A stretch of DNA of 64,000 nt from Terriglobia bacterium (GTDB lineage: Bacteria > Acidobacteriota > Terriglobia > JAIQFV01), in the NCBI GenBank assembly GCA_020073085.1, contig JAIQFV010000003.1:248001-312000 (forward strand). Direction: 5' to 3'. Made by a program: the position numbers and the translations under genes. Of the stretch, positions 9,201-18,641 are shown piece by piece. The notes under the pieces were generated by a model. That model searched no databases. It was not told the origin of the DNA and was given only the letters and a program-made list of their open reading frames with translations. Every line of letters begins with the position of its first letter. Within the stretch, counting starts at the first letter, position 1.

Positions 9201-9724
9201 TAGGCAATCCGCTGGCGGTCGGGCGCGAAGCTCGCCAGCGAGGCGCGCGGGACGCTCAGCATCTCCGGAACCCCGCCTTCAGGCGATATCAGAAAGAGGC
9301 GGTCGTAATCCGGCAGTTCACTCGCCCGGTTGGAACGGAACAGAATTCGGCCATCCGGGGACCAACCCAGGACCATGTTAAAGCTCGGGTGGTAGGTGAG
9401 GCGTTTCGGTTCGCCACCGGCAACGGGCACCACGTACACGTCGGAATTTCCGCCATACTGCCCTGTAAAAGCGATCCATTTGCCGTCGGGAGAGAATTTG
9501 GGGAAGAGTTCGTCGCCGGGATGCGAAGTCAGACGACGAGCCGCCCCGCCCTGGGTCGAAGCCACCCATAAGTCTTCTGCATAGACAAACACCACCTGGT
9601 CGTGCCAGATGTCGGGGAAGCGCATCAGGCGTGTTTCGGGTGGAGCCGCCGGCAGCAACGAGCCCGACAGAAACAACAGCAGTATCATTGCCGCGAGAAA
9701 AGTCAGGGACAAGGCAGTTTTCAT
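6254..9724 (-). CDS. Tricorn-like S41 family protease
   Basis: About 1156 residues from MKTALSL, with AAAGGAG nine bases upstream and a signal peptide ending near LLPAAPP. The N-terminal half is a run of PD40/TolB-like propeller blades (FSPDGKWIAFTG, WSPDGRILF, WSPDGKWIAYFSD, WSPDSRWLAYAK). Residues about 541-615 are a low-complexity Lys/Asp/Glu/Ala linker built from EKKADEKK-like units. Then come a C1-like segment, a PDZ-like domain and the S41 catalytic core: IGYMHVPDTAVSG, DERFNHGG, and NEQAGSGGD with the presumed nucleophile Ser near residue 1020. Tricorn proteases trim peptides fed through the propeller; this one is predicted to be exported. It may act upstream of the M1 aminopeptidase encoded nearby, which is inference. 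Confidence 0.92.
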   Translation of the reverse strand: MKTALSLTFLAAMILLLFLSGSLLPAAPPETRLMRFPDIWHDQVVFVYAEDLWVASTQGGAARRLTSHPGDELFPKFSPDGKWIAFTGQYGGNSDVYVVPVAGGEPKRLTYHPSFNMVLGWSPDGRILFRSNRASELPDYDRLFLISPEGGVPEMLSVPRASLASFAPDRQRIAYNFTSQEFRTWKRYRGGWKSPIAIFDLKKHSYDPLPTTEAMDMFPMWSGNSIYFISDRDGVMNLYRYEMSAKKTSQLTHYTEFDIKWPSLGPDAIIYENGGQLFAYDLKKGEAQKVPIYVGSDEVAARPEFMSVGSRLDWFDISPSGVRALFSARGEVFTVPAEHGSPRNLTNSPGIHELHPVWSPDGKWIAYFSDRTGENEIYIQPQKGGDEVAITHDGNATRYRYNLAWSPDSKKLVYSDKKLRLWYVDIEKKQPVLVDTAEFQTRLPASWSPDSRWLAYAKPLNGSGKDLIFLYSLEQQKVHQVSEGFYDDSSPVFDPEGKYLYFLSDRFFFPTGSAIDLRFNYYSTRGIFALTLKADEAAPFGPQNDEEKDVDEKKADEKKAEAEKKADSDKKTDDKKPDADKKLEGDKKGDAKSAANGEKKSEEKKADEKKPEVKPIQIDLAGLGRRVSQVPVPPGIYARLLARKDKLFFISAPMEAAELGRPGPPQPQGALHLYDVKKREDKVLLQGIGGFELDTEGKKLIYGAGETIGIIEAAPGKKVGDGKVNTAAMQVYSDPRAEWKEILHEAWRMERDFYWDPNMGGLDWEAVGKRYESLLPWVAHRSDLNYIIGEMIAELDTSHTYVGGGDLPARKRVGVGMLGADLEADGGFFKIKKIYPGENWNDETRSPLTEPGLKIKEGNYLVAVEGQLARADREPYAYFQNMANRVVTLKINDKPSTEGAWDVAVKTIGSEGNLRYFNWVENNRRKVEEATGGRIGYMHVPDTAVSGVMMFDKYFTGQLGKDGMIVDERFNHGGWSPDFYTEKLGRRLLLALSPREGKEFVPQSAFFGPKVMIVNEQAGSGGDLFPFYFKKEKIGPLVGTRTWGGVVGIGGFPPTLDGGFVSAPGWAWWEPNAKGGGEWVVENHGVDPDYVVEQRPDLLLQGRDPQLEKAIELAKEGLKTMPAPLHRPPFPIKALRPTAAQKGSPQQDKGQAQQER

Positions 9725-10311
9725 GCGAGTCTCTCCTTTGGACTTATCTATGGAATATGCGTGCACAGAGTTGGAAACAATTCTAGTCGGAGACCAGGAG
9801 TCCAGGAACAAGATAAGAGCAATCGGGCTGAGGCCGGTTTGGTTTTCGGCACCGGCTTGGATCTCATCTTGAAGAATTCCCCGGGTTCATGGGTTCCTAA
9901 CGATATCCGGTTTTTGTTCCAGCCCATCCGGATCCGGATTACAGTGGAAGGAAGCTTCTAAAGACAGAAATTGAGCTTGGGCTCAGATTCAAGTTTATTA
10001 GACGTAGGAAGCCGGGTGATAGTTTCGAGGAAATTAGAAACCTGTTGCTTGGGTGGGGGACTGAGCCTGCATGCGTTTATGATCCGTTGCGGCCCTTGCC
10101 ATCCCGTGGGCGGGACTGGGTGCGCGCCCCTGGTGTCCGCCATCCCACGGGATCAAGAATTTGCGTTGACTTCCCCTCGCATGCTTCCCGGCAACCCATG
10201 CATGCGGCATCCTCTTGGTGGCGCTTGTTCGACATAGCCCCGGTTACGAGGTGGCAGTCCGCCGCGGGAGGATGGCCCGCGGCGTCACCCGTCCAAACTC
10301 CCTCAGAGCAT
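9725..10311. other. Intergenic region without a gene
   Basis: I see no credible gene. The part near 9725-9960 should hold the promoter of the S41 protease. ATCCCGTGGG (10101-10110) and CCCACGGGAT (10144-10153) form a perfect inverted repeat. GCCGCGGG (10261-10268) and CCCGCGGC (10276-10283) form a hairpin just beyond the VOC gene stop, without a T-tract. Confidence 0.5.
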
Positions 10312-10776
10312 TCACTGGCCGCGTGCCGCAGAACGCCTCGCCAGCTCCTCTGCGGAAACGTCCTCCACATGCGTAGCAATGTACCAAACGTATCCAAAGG
10401 GATCCGTCACGCCCCCGCGTCGGTCCCCGTAGAACTCTACTTTGACGGGTTCCTTCTCTTTGGCCCCGGCGGTGATGGCTTGAGTGAACATCGCGTCCAC
10501 ATCTTCCACATAAACATAAAAAGTCACGGGACATCCGCCCACCGACTCCGGACTCAGCGCCCCCATTTCCGGAAACTCATCGGCCAGCATGATAATCGAA
10601 TTTCCAATCCTGATCTCAGCATGCATGACCTTACCTTGGGGACCCAAGTGGCGCATCAACTCGGTCGCTCCAAAAGCCTTCTTATAAAATTCCAGCGCTC
10701 GGGGAGCGTCCTTGGTGATCAAGTGGGGTGTGAAGGTGTGATAGCCCTCGGGGATCGGTTTGACTTTACTTGCCAT
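10312..10776 (-). CDS. VOC (glyoxalase/PhnB-like) family protein
   Basis: About 154 residues from MASKVKPIPEGY, preceded by AAGGAGAAGGTTC. PhnB-type features are visible: YHTFTPHLITKDAPRALEFYKKAFGA at the start, HAEIRIGNSIIML in the middle and DPFGYVWYIATHVEDVS at the end. The fold is the paired beta-alpha-beta-beta-beta module of the vicinal oxygen chelate superfamily. This subgroup contains glyoxalase-like and bleomycin-resistance-like proteins whose substrates are usually unknown. It lies 85 bases behind an AraC regulator on the same strand, so it is probably that regulator's target or partner. Confidence 0.85.
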   Translation of the reverse strand: MASKVKPIPEGYHTFTPHLITKDAPRALEFYKKAFGATELMRHLGPQGKVMHAEIRIGNSIIMLADEFPEMGALSPESVGGCPVTFYVYVEDVDAMFTQAITAGAKEKEPVKVEFYGDRRGGVTDPFGYVWYIATHVEDVSAEELARRSAARGQ

Positions 10777-10861
10777 GAACCTTCTCCTTTCCATGGTTGA
10801 CTTTTCTGGCAGTCAGTATGTCAGCCGCCGATTCGAATTGTATTGTAAACAATTGATCTGC

Positions 10862-11680
10862 TCAGAAAAAAGGGACATGGTTGACATGCTCGCTTCGATG
10901 GGCGAGGTAGGCGGTCGGGTGGATTCCGGAAAAACTTCGGAAATCATGGATGAAATGGGCCTGATCGAAGTAGCCGCAATTCAACGCGATCTCCGCCCAA
11001 TCGATTTCATGCCCGTCGCTGAGGATGCGCAGGACTTCCTGAAAACGGAAAATCCGGCAAAACAGTTTTGGGGTCAGTCCGACGGATTCATGGAAAAGCT
11101 GGATGAAGCGCCGGGCGCTGAAACCCATTTGATCAACCACCTGGGAAATAGTTCTTAAACGCGCGACCCCCTGGAATTCACTGAGTGCATAAATTACCGC
11201 GGGATGGAGTTCCAGCGGGCGAACGACGCGATGGATCAAGAACTGCTCCAAAATTCGAAATTTGTCCGCCGGCGTTTGAGCTTCCTGCAACCGATCACGC
11301 AGATCACTGGCACCTGCTCCCCAGAGTGATTCCAGAGGGACGTGCGCCTCTTGAAGTTCATTGGCAGGGCATTTGAAGAACGGGGAAGCCCCTCCGGGCT
11401 TGAAGGCCACCCCGATCATCGACGCTTGCGGGGCCGTGTCGATGATCGAATATTCCGATTGCATGCCAACCACCACGGATGCGGGAAAGCTCTGGAATTG
11501 ATTTATTTTCTGCCGGTCATACACGCGCAAGGTCTTCTCTTGGAGACTGATCAGCAGTTGCATCGTTCCATTGGGAAGGACGCGCTCGCGCCGGTGCGAG
11601 GGAGGATCGCCCTGTGAAAGCCACATCCATTTCACAAAGTACGCGAGCGGCGCTCGCGGAATGTAAGTCTGAAAGGCCAT
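10862..11680 (-). CDS. AraC family transcriptional regulator
   Basis: 272 residues. The N-terminal half (YIPRAPLAYFVKWMWLSQG, RVLPNGTMQLLISL) is the DUF6597-type sensor domain common in this group. The C-terminal 100 residues are a double helix-turn-helix AraC domain: ISQVVDQMGFSARRFIQLF for the first motif and WAEIALNCGYFDQAHFIHDFR, then FSGIHPTAYL, for the second. The VOC gene follows at 85 bases, so control of that gene is the simplest reading. The ligand is unknown. Confidence 0.88.
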   Translation of the reverse strand: MAFQTYIPRAPLAYFVKWMWLSQGDPPSHRRERVLPNGTMQLLISLQEKTLRVYDRQKINQFQSFPASVVVGMQSEYSIIDTAPQASMIGVAFKPGGASPFFKCPANELQEAHVPLESLWGAGASDLRDRLQEAQTPADKFRILEQFLIHRVVRPLELHPAVIYALSEFQGVARLRTISQVVDQMGFSARRFIQLFHESVGLTPKLFCRIFRFQEVLRILSDGHEIDWAEIALNCGYFDQAHFIHDFRSFSGIHPTAYLAHRSEHVNHVPFF

Positions 11681-11739
11681 GGGACTGTCCGATTGGATTT
11701 TGACGGGCCATCATAACCTGCCTGAGCCACGCGGACAAG

Positions 11740-13272
11740 CTACGCCCAGTAATTCCTGTCCAGACTCCGGTATTGAATGGCTTCGCTGATATGGGGGGCC
11801 CCGATGTGCTCGCACTGTTCCAGGTCGGCGATCGTGCGAGCGACTTTGAGAATGCGGTCGAATGCGCGGGCGCTCAGACCCATCTTGGTGATGGCGTTTT
11901 CAAGGAGCCGATGGCAGGCCTCGTCGATGACGCAATACTTCCGGATCAGCCGGGGAGTCATCTGGGCATTGGAATAGATCTTCTCACTTCCAAAGCGCCC
12001 CTGCTGGATGCGCCGCGTGCATGCCACCCGTTCGCGAATGGCAGCGGAGCTCTCCGTGGTTTCCTTCGAGGCGAGGTCTTTGTATTTGACGGCGGGGACA
12101 TCGATGTGAATGTCGATGCGGTCGAGCAGCGGACCCGACACCCGCGAGATATAGCGCTGAATCTGCGGGGGCGTGCAATTGCACTCCCGCGTGGGATCGT
12201 TGAAATGGCCGCAGGGGCAGGGGTTCATGGCAGCGGCCAGCATGAAGCGCGCGGGAAAGGTCAGCGACATAGAGGCGCGAGAAATCGTCACCTGACCGTC
12301 CTCCATGGGCTGGCGCATGACCTCCAGGACGTTTCGTTGAAATTCCGGCAATTCATCCAGGAACAACACCCCATGATGGGCGAGCGAGACCTCGCCGGGA
12401 TGCGGGATGATCCCACCGCCAATCAAACCGGCATCCGAGATGGTGTGGTGGGGGGAGCGGAAGGGGCGCGTACCGACCAGTCCATGACAGGGGAGAAGCA
12501 GGCCGCTGACGCTGTGAATCTTGGTGGTCTCAATGGCTTCCTCAAAGGTCATGGGCGGCAGAATCGTCGGAATCCGTTTCGCCAGCATGGTCTTTCCGGA
12601 TCCCGGGGGACCAATCATCAGGATGTTGTGTCCGCCTGCCGTCGCGACCTCCATGGCCCGCTTTGCATAATACTGGCCCTTGACGTCTCGGAAATCGACG
12701 CTGTATTGGGACGCCTCGGTGAGCATGGCTTCCTTGTCAATGCGGGTTGGCTCGAAGACCCTTGTGGCATTCACGAGGTCAAGGACGTCCGGCAGGCTCT
12801 TCATGGCGTAGACTTCGATCCCATCCACCACCGCAGCCTCACGGGCGTTTGTCTCCGGCAGGACCAGATATTTGACTTGTGATCCCCTGGCCCGGACTGC
12901 AATCGACAAGGCCCCCTTGATCGGCCGCAGACCCCCATCAAGGGAGAGTTCGCCGAGAAAAAGGTACTGGTCGATGTTCTTCTGCTGAAGGATTCCGTTT
13001 GTACCGAGAATGCCAATGGCGATCGGCAGGTCAAAGGCCGACCCTTCCTTTCGCACATCCGCCGGCGCCAGGTTGACGGTGATGTTTTGGAAAGGGAAGT
13101 CAAGCCCGCAATTCTTGATCGCCGACTTGATCCGCTCCCGGCTTTCCTTAACCGCGGGGTCAGGCAGGCCCACCGTGATGTAGTCGCCTTTGCCGGCAGA
13201 GATATCGACTTCAACTTCGACCAGGTACGCATCAATTCCGAATACGGCCGCACTCAAGGTTTTGAATAGCAT
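11740..13272 (-). CDS. YifB/ComM-type Mg-chelatase-like AAA+ ATPase
   Basis: 510 residues, full length for the family. The N-terminal ~170 residues form the ribosomal S5-like/Lon-like domain ([40 protein letters not shown]). The AAA+ domain has Walker A GPPGSGKT near 225, Walker [10 protein letters not shown] and [15 protein letters not shown]. The Cys cluster [15 protein letters not shown] near 354 is typical. The C-terminal domain ends [15 protein letters not shown]. In Vibrio, ComM is a helicase that promotes branch migration during natural transformation; homologues occur in most bacteria. No other competence gene is nearby. Confidence 0.93.
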   Translation of the reverse strand: MLFKTLSAAVFGIDAYLVEVEVDISAGKGDYITVGLPDPAVKESRERIKSAIKNCGLDFPFQNITVNLAPADVRKEGSAFDLPIAIGILGTNGILQQKNIDQYLFLGELSLDGGLRPIKGALSIAVRARGSQVKYLVLPETNAREAAVVDGIEVYAMKSLPDVLDLVNATRVFEPTRIDKEAMLTEASQYSVDFRDVKGQYYAKRAMEVATAGGHNILMIGPPGSGKTMLAKRIPTILPPMTFEEAIETTKIHSVSGLLLPCHGLVGTRPFRSPHHTISDAGLIGGGIIPHPGEVSLAHHGVLFLDELPEFQRNVLEVMRQPMEDGQVTISRASMSLTFPARFMLAAAMNPCPCGHFNDPTRECNCTPPQIQRYISRVSGPLLDRIDIHIDVPAVKYKDLASKETTESSAAIRERVACTRRIQQGRFGSEKIYSNAQMTPRLIRKYCVIDEACHRLLENAITKMGLSARAFDRILKVARTIADLEQCEHIGAPHISEAIQYRSLDRNYWA

Positions 13273-14100
13273 GGCAGGAAGTTTGTCGGGGGAGGGTTAA
13301 TCGAACGCTGTTATTATCGACGAAAAGAGGAAGATAGCAAAGGAAAAAAAGGTATCCTGGTGCTTGGTGGATCGCTAGAAGCGAGAGCCACCTGTCGAAG
13401 CTCGGCTGGGGCGGGATGTCTGCTCCTACGCGCGAAGGTGGCCTGAGTGGACGGATCGCGCAGAATCGCTTGATGGAGTTGAGAGCAGTCTGTCACCCCG
13501 CAAGCGGGGCTCTAACCCCTTCTATGATCTCACCCCACCCTCGCCCCGCAAAGAACACGGGCTCAGGTGGGGCCACATTCTGCCTGCCCTTCGGGCCCTG
13601 GAGCATGCTCTCGGCACGCCGATACCCAAACCCGGGAGCGCTCCGTGAGTCCGATCCTGCGGAAGGGTCTTCAACATTGCCGCCTAATTCTGCGTTGTAC
13701 GCCATCCGCGTGGACAGATTGATCATGTGATTTGATTTAAGCAACAACCCATTGGAGCTTGCCCATTGGCCTCCGGCCCTGCAGCCCGCTTTCCTTGAAA
13801 GGATTTGACGTATTCGCAAGGGAAGGTGTAATTTTAGCGCCGTCTTCATCGTCAACAATCTCTGTCGTTCGACGAGTGCCTGGTTCGAGTCGCACCGCCA
13901 TTCGAATCCATGCAAGAGGCAAGCTCTTCACTCGTTCGGGAGAGGAGGCGATTTGCTGTTCCCTCCGCCTATTTTCCCCGAAGATACGATCGCGTCATCT
14001 GAACAGGTTGCATTGCGAGAATTCCCTTCACGTGTCGAATTGTTGTGCCAATTCAGGAGGCCCGCCCAGAGATCGTGGCTGAGCCTCGAGGAGGACGAAC
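13273..14100. other. Intergenic region without a recognisable gene
   Basis: A divergent gap of about 830 bases between the YifB gene and the patatin-like gene. A 140-codon open frame on the minus strand (13493-13915) has no recognisable domain and I do not call it. A GAGGAGG ribosome binding site for the patatin gene lies at its right end. It should contain promoters for both flanking genes. Confidence 0.5.
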
Positions 14101-15231
14101 ATGCCGGATATAAAACCCCCAGGTCCTGCTACTGAACCCAAATTTGCGGATGCGGTCTTTGAAGGAGGCGGGGTCAAAGGCATTGGGCTGGTCGGAGCCC
14201 TGTCCTGCTGCGAATCGGAAAAAGGTTACTCGTGGAAGAACGTAGCGGGAACTTCAGCCGGAGCGATTACTGCTGCGCTGGTCGCGGCCGATTATAACGC
14301 GGCCGAAATCAAAGCCGAACTCGACCGCCTCATGCGGGAGGCATCTCCCGATGGGGCCGTGGGCTATGAACGGTTCAAGGATAAGAGCCTGCTGGACCAG
14401 GTTCCGCTGCTGGGGCCGGTCATGAGCCTCGGCTTCGAAAAGGGGATCTATGAAGGGAAGTTCTTTGAGGAGTGGTTGCGTGGGCTCCTGGAGAAGAAGA
14501 ACAAGCGCACCTTTTCGGACCTGATTAATCCCGGCCATGAGCAGGATCCCAAGAACAGCCCCTATCGCTATCGCCTGAGGGTGGTTGCTTCCGATATCAC
14601 GCGGCGGCGAATGTTGGTGCTCCCACAAGACATCGCTGATTATGAGGACTTCGGCGGCGACCCGGACAAGCTGGAGATTGCCCGGGCCGTCCGAATGTCG
14701 ATGAGTATTCCTTTCTTCTTCGAGCCGGTTGAATTGACCTCCCGCGACGAGAAGTTTCCACGCACTGAGGAAGAGCGGGCCGCAGAGACTGCCCAGGGCA
14801 AGCCCATCCCCTTCAGTGCCAGGCAGCGTCGCTGCTATATCGTCGATGGCGGCGTGCTGAGTAATTTTCCGGTCGATCTGTTCGATGCGCCGCCCGATCG
14901 GCTTCCCCGATGGCCGACCTTTGGCTTCAAGCTGGTCGGCCCCAACGATGACCGCCCCAACCGCATCGGGGGCCCCCTGACGTTATTCGCGGCCCTCTTC
15001 ACTACCATGATGGAAGCGCATGATCAACGCCATATGGATGAAGAAACTGCGGTGCGCACTATCAAGATCCGCACTGAACAGGTCAAGACTACCGAATTTG
15101 ATTTGAAGCCTGCCGACAGCGATGCCCTGTATGAACGGGGGGGACAAGGCGCAAAGGAGTTTTTTGAGTGCTGGGACGCCATGGGGGGCTTCGCGGGATA
15201 CGTGGCGAAGTATCGACGGCCGGGTTCGTAG
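14101..15231 (+). CDS. Patatin-like phospholipase
   Basis: 376 residues with GAGGAGG six bases before the ATG. All patatin signatures are present: the oxyanion motif FEGGGVKGIGLVGAL near residue 20, the nucleophile elbow GTSAGA (Ser near 52) and the DGGVLSNFPVDLF motif carrying the catalytic Asp near 250. No signal peptide or membrane helix is visible, so the enzyme is probably cytoplasmic or exported by a dedicated system. Patatins cleave acyl chains from phospholipids; bacterial ones range from house-keeping lipases to toxins and anti-phage effectors. It heads a three-gene plus-strand block with two proteins of unknown function, which suggests a shared role at a membrane. Confidence 0.9.
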   Translation: MPDIKPPGPATEPKFADAVFEGGGVKGIGLVGALSCCESEKGYSWKNVAGTSAGAITAALVAADYNAAEIKAELDRLMREASPDGAVGYERFKDKSLLDQVPLLGPVMSLGFEKGIYEGKFFEEWLRGLLEKKNKRTFSDLINPGHEQDPKNSPYRYRLRVVASDITRRRMLVLPQDIADYEDFGGDPDKLEIARAVRMSMSIPFFFEPVELTSRDEKFPRTEEERAAETAQGKPIPFSARQRRCYIVDGGVLSNFPVDLFDAPPDRLPRWPTFGFKLVGPNDDRPNRIGGPLTLFAALFTTMMEAHDQRHMDEETAVRTIKIRTEQVKTTEFDLKPADSDALYERGGQGAKEFFECWDAMGGFAGYVAKYRRPGS

Positions 15232-15300
15232 TCGGAGGTCCTTAAGTCGAATCAGGCCTTTGTGTATTTCATCCGACTTCCGACAGCTGACCTCTGTTTT
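15226..15300. repeat. Degenerate AGTCGGAGGTC-type repeats, opposed
   Basis: AGTCGGAGGTC right after the patatin stop faces CGACTTCCGACAGCTGACCTCTG at 15278-15300. The units match the GAAGTCGGAGGTCAGAAG family seen at 62331-62560 and 39733-39770. Confidence 0.45.
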
Positions 15301-15409
15301 CGACATCATGATCTCCATCGGTTGAACTCTCTTTTATTATTTGTCGCAAATTTGAATCTAATCCTGAGGTCTCTTATCCTGCTCGCAATCGACTGGAAGA
15401 GGCACCGAA

Positions 15410-18400
15410 TTGAGCTCTCCACCTTCAAATTCGTCAAAGCTCATTGAATTCGAGAGAAACAAGAAATTCCTTGGCGGCGGTTCGGCTGTCGGTTTGGAAA
15501 TTGTCTTCCCGGTCGCCGATCTGGACGTCGTTTCTGCTCTGGCTACGGACTCGCCATTTCCTCAACGAACAATCGAGCTGGGACGCGAGGCGATCAAGGC
15601 CAGCGCAGGCCGGGATATTCTCTTTGGAAGTGGAAACGCCGAAGTCAGCTTCAATGGTAGCGCGAGCGCCTTTGCACAACTCGGCGTGTATTTCGACCCG
15701 GACGCAATGCTTCGAGGCCTCGAGCTCAACGACAACATTGAGCCGGGAATGAAGCTGGAGAACGACCCCGACGTCTTATACTCCGCCCTGCGGTGGGGGT
15801 ATGACGTCAAAGGCTCGGCCAGCGGCTCTATCGCAATGGGAGCCCCCGGAGCGGTCACGTTTGGCGTGGATGGGGGGCAGGAGGGCCTCTATGCTGTCAT
15901 TCGACGACTTGAGAAGAACACCGGGGCGCTGACGACGGTGGGCGAGACGCTCAATAGCTGGATGATGCCCTCCCAGATTGGCTCGGTTGACGACCTCACG
16001 CCCGGGACGTGGCTCATCGCCGATGTCGAAGGCTCAATCGCCCTCCAGTTGGGTGCTCAGTTCGGCTATAACTTCAATTGGGTTCAACAGGCGCAGATGG
16101 GTGGACTCAAGGGAGACATCGGTCTGCAACTTCAGCTGGGCATCTCAGCGGCGCTGGGATTTGAAGCCAGCGGGCAATATGCCGTCGTGGTCAGTCGTGA
16201 GTCGGCTGACGACCAGGACAAACGCCTCCGCCTGAGGTTGTTCAAGCAGCGCAAAAAAGGCTGGAACTTTGCGTTCGATGCTGGAGCCACTGTTCAAGGA
16301 GGGGGGTTCTTGCCCGCAAAGATGCAGGGCTTCATCCAAGCTGTCTTCGGGGTGCATGGCGCTCAGATTGTCAGGGATCTACGGCTTCTCAAGAAGTGGA
16401 CCGACCCGAAACTCTCCCCGTCTGAAGGCTTGGCCGGTGTGAGCGCGGACTACGGATTGAATTTCCTCCGTGAAGTTACCAGCATTGACCCCTTGAAGCT
16501 GTTTGAAGAGTCGAAGAAAAAACTCCTCGGCTTCCTCGACTTGTGGGACAGCCTTCCCCATGGCGTGGCCACTCTTTTGGAGAGCCTCGTTGACGCGGAT
16601 CCTTCGCATACACAGGATCATCTGATCGCGGTTCGGGAGGCCGCCAGGAAGATTGCCGGGGGGCAGCAGGATGACGCCGCGTGTTTCATCCGCACTCTGT
16701 TAGGAGACGTTGAATTCTTTCAGAGTGCGGTGGGGCGGTGGCTGGAGTCTGCCGCGGCCGGGGCGGTCCTGAAAGCATTGTCCGGTACCCGCGAGTTTGA
16801 GGAGCTTCAGCGCATCGCCCGGGTGACCGGTGATCTCCTGGCAGACGATGTCGTCGAGAAAACTGTCCTCGTGAAACTCAGCCAATTTATCAAATCCCAC
16901 CTAGATCTCAAGCTCATTGAAAGCGTTTCAGACCGGGCCGGGTTCGATGCCCTCGATGAATGGCTCAAAGGCCGATTGTCAGGCTTTCTCAGTGAATCTT
17001 TGGACCTTGCGAGGCTGGATGAGATCCGGAAGACAATGCACCTGGTCCTCGATAAGGGTCAGGAGTTCTTTGACGCGAGCCTGAAAGCGCTCACGCGGAC
17101 GTACGGGGTTCAATTCAATGCAGCTTTCCAGTCGTCAACGTCCCGCACGGCGCTGCTGGACATTGTTTTTGACTTCGGCGTGACGGGGTCGCTGGACGCC
17201 TTCCGGCAGGCCCTTTCAGGGAAGTTTGACACCCTCCTCATCGAGCGCCGGCCAGGCATCACGCTCAACGTGGCCACTCTGACACACCAAATCCAGCGGA
17301 ACACTCATGTCGAAATCAACTTTCCCTTTTTCGAGTGCTCGCTCGACCATATCAACACGGCCTTGGCCAAGGTCAATGCAGTGGAAGCCGAAGAGGGTCG
17401 CCTCCTTCTGTATGAACTGGATGCCGAAGATGTCGTGACATCAAAGAACAGGAGAAACAGCCGGCTGGCTGTAGGCGGATATCTAAAAGTCGGCAACAAC
17501 CAGGTTCGCGTGCATTCCACGGCGCCGTTGAGCTACTCCTATACGTTTCGGCAAGCAAAGAAAGGCATGAGGCGTGCGGATCTGTTGTTTCAGCTCAAAC
17601 CGTATGTTGCCTCGTATTTTCCGGATGTATTCGCCTCCAGCGCCGGCACCGCCGGCGATCCATTTCTTATGTGGATCGACGCCCTGGACAAAGTGGCTGA
17701 TCCGGAGGCGAGCCCTGGCTCCGATAATTTTGGGAACACCCTCATCTCGCTTGAAGTCAGCGTACCGGGTGTTGTCGCCTCGGCCTGGCTGAAGGCGTCA
17801 CCGGACAAGAACTCTCCTCAATACCGGGACGTTTCGCTGCGTCTCCAGTCGAAGCTGAAACACCTGATCCCGTTCTATTACTTTCAAAACCTTAAGAACT
17901 ATGGAAACATCGAACCGGCGGGCGTCCTGCTCGTCTATGCCGCCATGCCGGCGTGGGCGCCCCCTGATGATGTCTATTGGGATTTTCAGGATGGGGAGAA
18001 GCGAAAAAGCCTGGTGGGCTCTCAGCAGACATCTCAAAACCTTAGAATACTCTTGCAGAGCGTTCATGATCTCCTGGCCGAAACACCCGGAATGGGAGTC
18101 ACCGCCGGATTCTTCAAACCCGACCAGGCCCCCCGCCTGCAGAAAGATGCCGTGGAGGGGATGAATGATGTCCTTCTTACCGGCTTGTTGGCCGTTGAGG
18201 CCAGCACCGCCCGTGGGGCGCGGGACGCCGCTGTTGCCCTCGCAAGGTTCCTGCAGGAGGCAGGAACCCGGCCTTCCGACGCAGTGGCCACCCTTGCAAG
18301 CTTTGGCTCAAAGATCACTGAGACCTTCAATGACAGGATCAAGAGCGTTTATGGAGGCGATGCCGTCCGTCCATTGGGTTCAATGGTCTTCCTTGAAGCG

Positions 18401-18562
18401 GCCTCGATCTTCGATCCCACGGCTGCTCAAACAAAAGCCATTCTGGATTTGATAGTGGTAAAGCAACAATCCGAATTCAATCTGCCGGACTTTCTCACAG
18501 GGACCATCCCCCCCAAGTCAGAGATGCTTGTTCAGCAACGGTTAGTCAGCACGGGCTGGTGA
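15410..18562 (+). CDS. 1050-residue protein of unknown family
   Basis: The start is a TTG seven bases after GAAGAGG; no ATG fits better. I recognise no domain. The first ~330 residues are Gly/Ser-rich and predicted mainly beta, with repeated patterns such as EVSFNGSASAFAQLGVYFD, DVKGSASGSIAMGAPGAVTFGV and DVEGSIALQLGAQFGYNF, which could form a barrel or a stacked beta-sheet. From about 350 to 680 it is helical and charged (LLKKWTDPKLSPSEG, LLESLVDADPSHTQDHLI). The last 370 residues are mixed. There is no signal peptide or obvious membrane helix. It lies between a patatin-like lipase and a membrane protein, all on the same strand. A scaffold, pore or substrate-presenting protein is possible; I do not assign a function. 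Confidence 0.8.
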   Translation: MSSPPSNSSKLIEFERNKKFLGGGSAVGLEIVFPVADLDVVSALATDSPFPQRTIELGREAIKASAGRDILFGSGNAEVSFNGSASAFAQLGVYFDPDAMLRGLELNDNIEPGMKLENDPDVLYSALRWGYDVKGSASGSIAMGAPGAVTFGVDGGQEGLYAVIRRLEKNTGALTTVGETLNSWMMPSQIGSVDDLTPGTWLIADVEGSIALQLGAQFGYNFNWVQQAQMGGLKGDIGLQLQLGISAALGFEASGQYAVVVSRESADDQDKRLRLRLFKQRKKGWNFAFDAGATVQGGGFLPAKMQGFIQAVFGVHGAQIVRDLRLLKKWTDPKLSPSEGLAGVSADYGLNFLREVTSIDPLKLFEESKKKLLGFLDLWDSLPHGVATLLESLVDADPSHTQDHLIAVREAARKIAGGQQDDAACFIRTLLGDVEFFQSAVGRWLESAAAGAVLKALSGTREFEELQRIARVTGDLLADDVVEKTVLVKLSQFIKSHLDLKLIESVSDRAGFDALDEWLKGRLSGFLSESLDLARLDEIRKTMHLVLDKGQEFFDASLKALTRTYGVQFNAAFQSSTSRTALLDIVFDFGVTGSLDAFRQALSGKFDTLLIERRPGITLNVATLTHQIQRNTHVEINFPFFECSLDHINTALAKVNAVEAEEGRLLLYELDAEDVVTSKNRRNSRLAVGGYLKVGNNQVRVHSTAPLSYSYTFRQAKKGMRRADLLFQLKPYVASYFPDVFASSAGTAGDPFLMWIDALDKVADPEASPGSDNFGNTLISLEVSVPGVVASAWLKASPDKNSPQYRDVSLRLQSKLKHLIPFYYFQNLKNYGNIEPAGVLLVYAAMPAWAPPDDVYWDFQDGEKRKSLVGSQQTSQNLRILLQSVHDLLAETPGMGVTAGFFKPDQAPRLQKDAVEGMNDVLLTGLLAVEASTARGARDAAVALARFLQEAGTRPSDAVATLASFGSKITETFNDRIKSVYGGDAVRPLGSMVFLEAASIFDPTAAQTKAILDLIVVKQQSEFNLPDFLTGTIPPKSEMLVQQRLVSTGW

Positions 18563-18641
18563 GGGACGGCCGGGGATGGTTTTATCCAGGACCCTGGTTG
18601 CACAAAGATTTTTCCCGTGAGGGAAGATGGGAGGACTCAGC

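Noticed and set aside
10076-10283. Regulatory RNA in the gap upstream of 10312
   Set aside because: Only short isolated palindromes; no coherent fold or downstream plus-strand gene.
11773-12882. 369-codon plus-strand open frame
   Set aside because: Antisense to the YifB/ComM gene, which has complete AAA+ motifs.
13493-13915. 140-codon open frame in the gap between YifB and the patatin gene
   Set aside because: No domain, no convincing ribosome binding site, unusual composition; not enough to call a gene.
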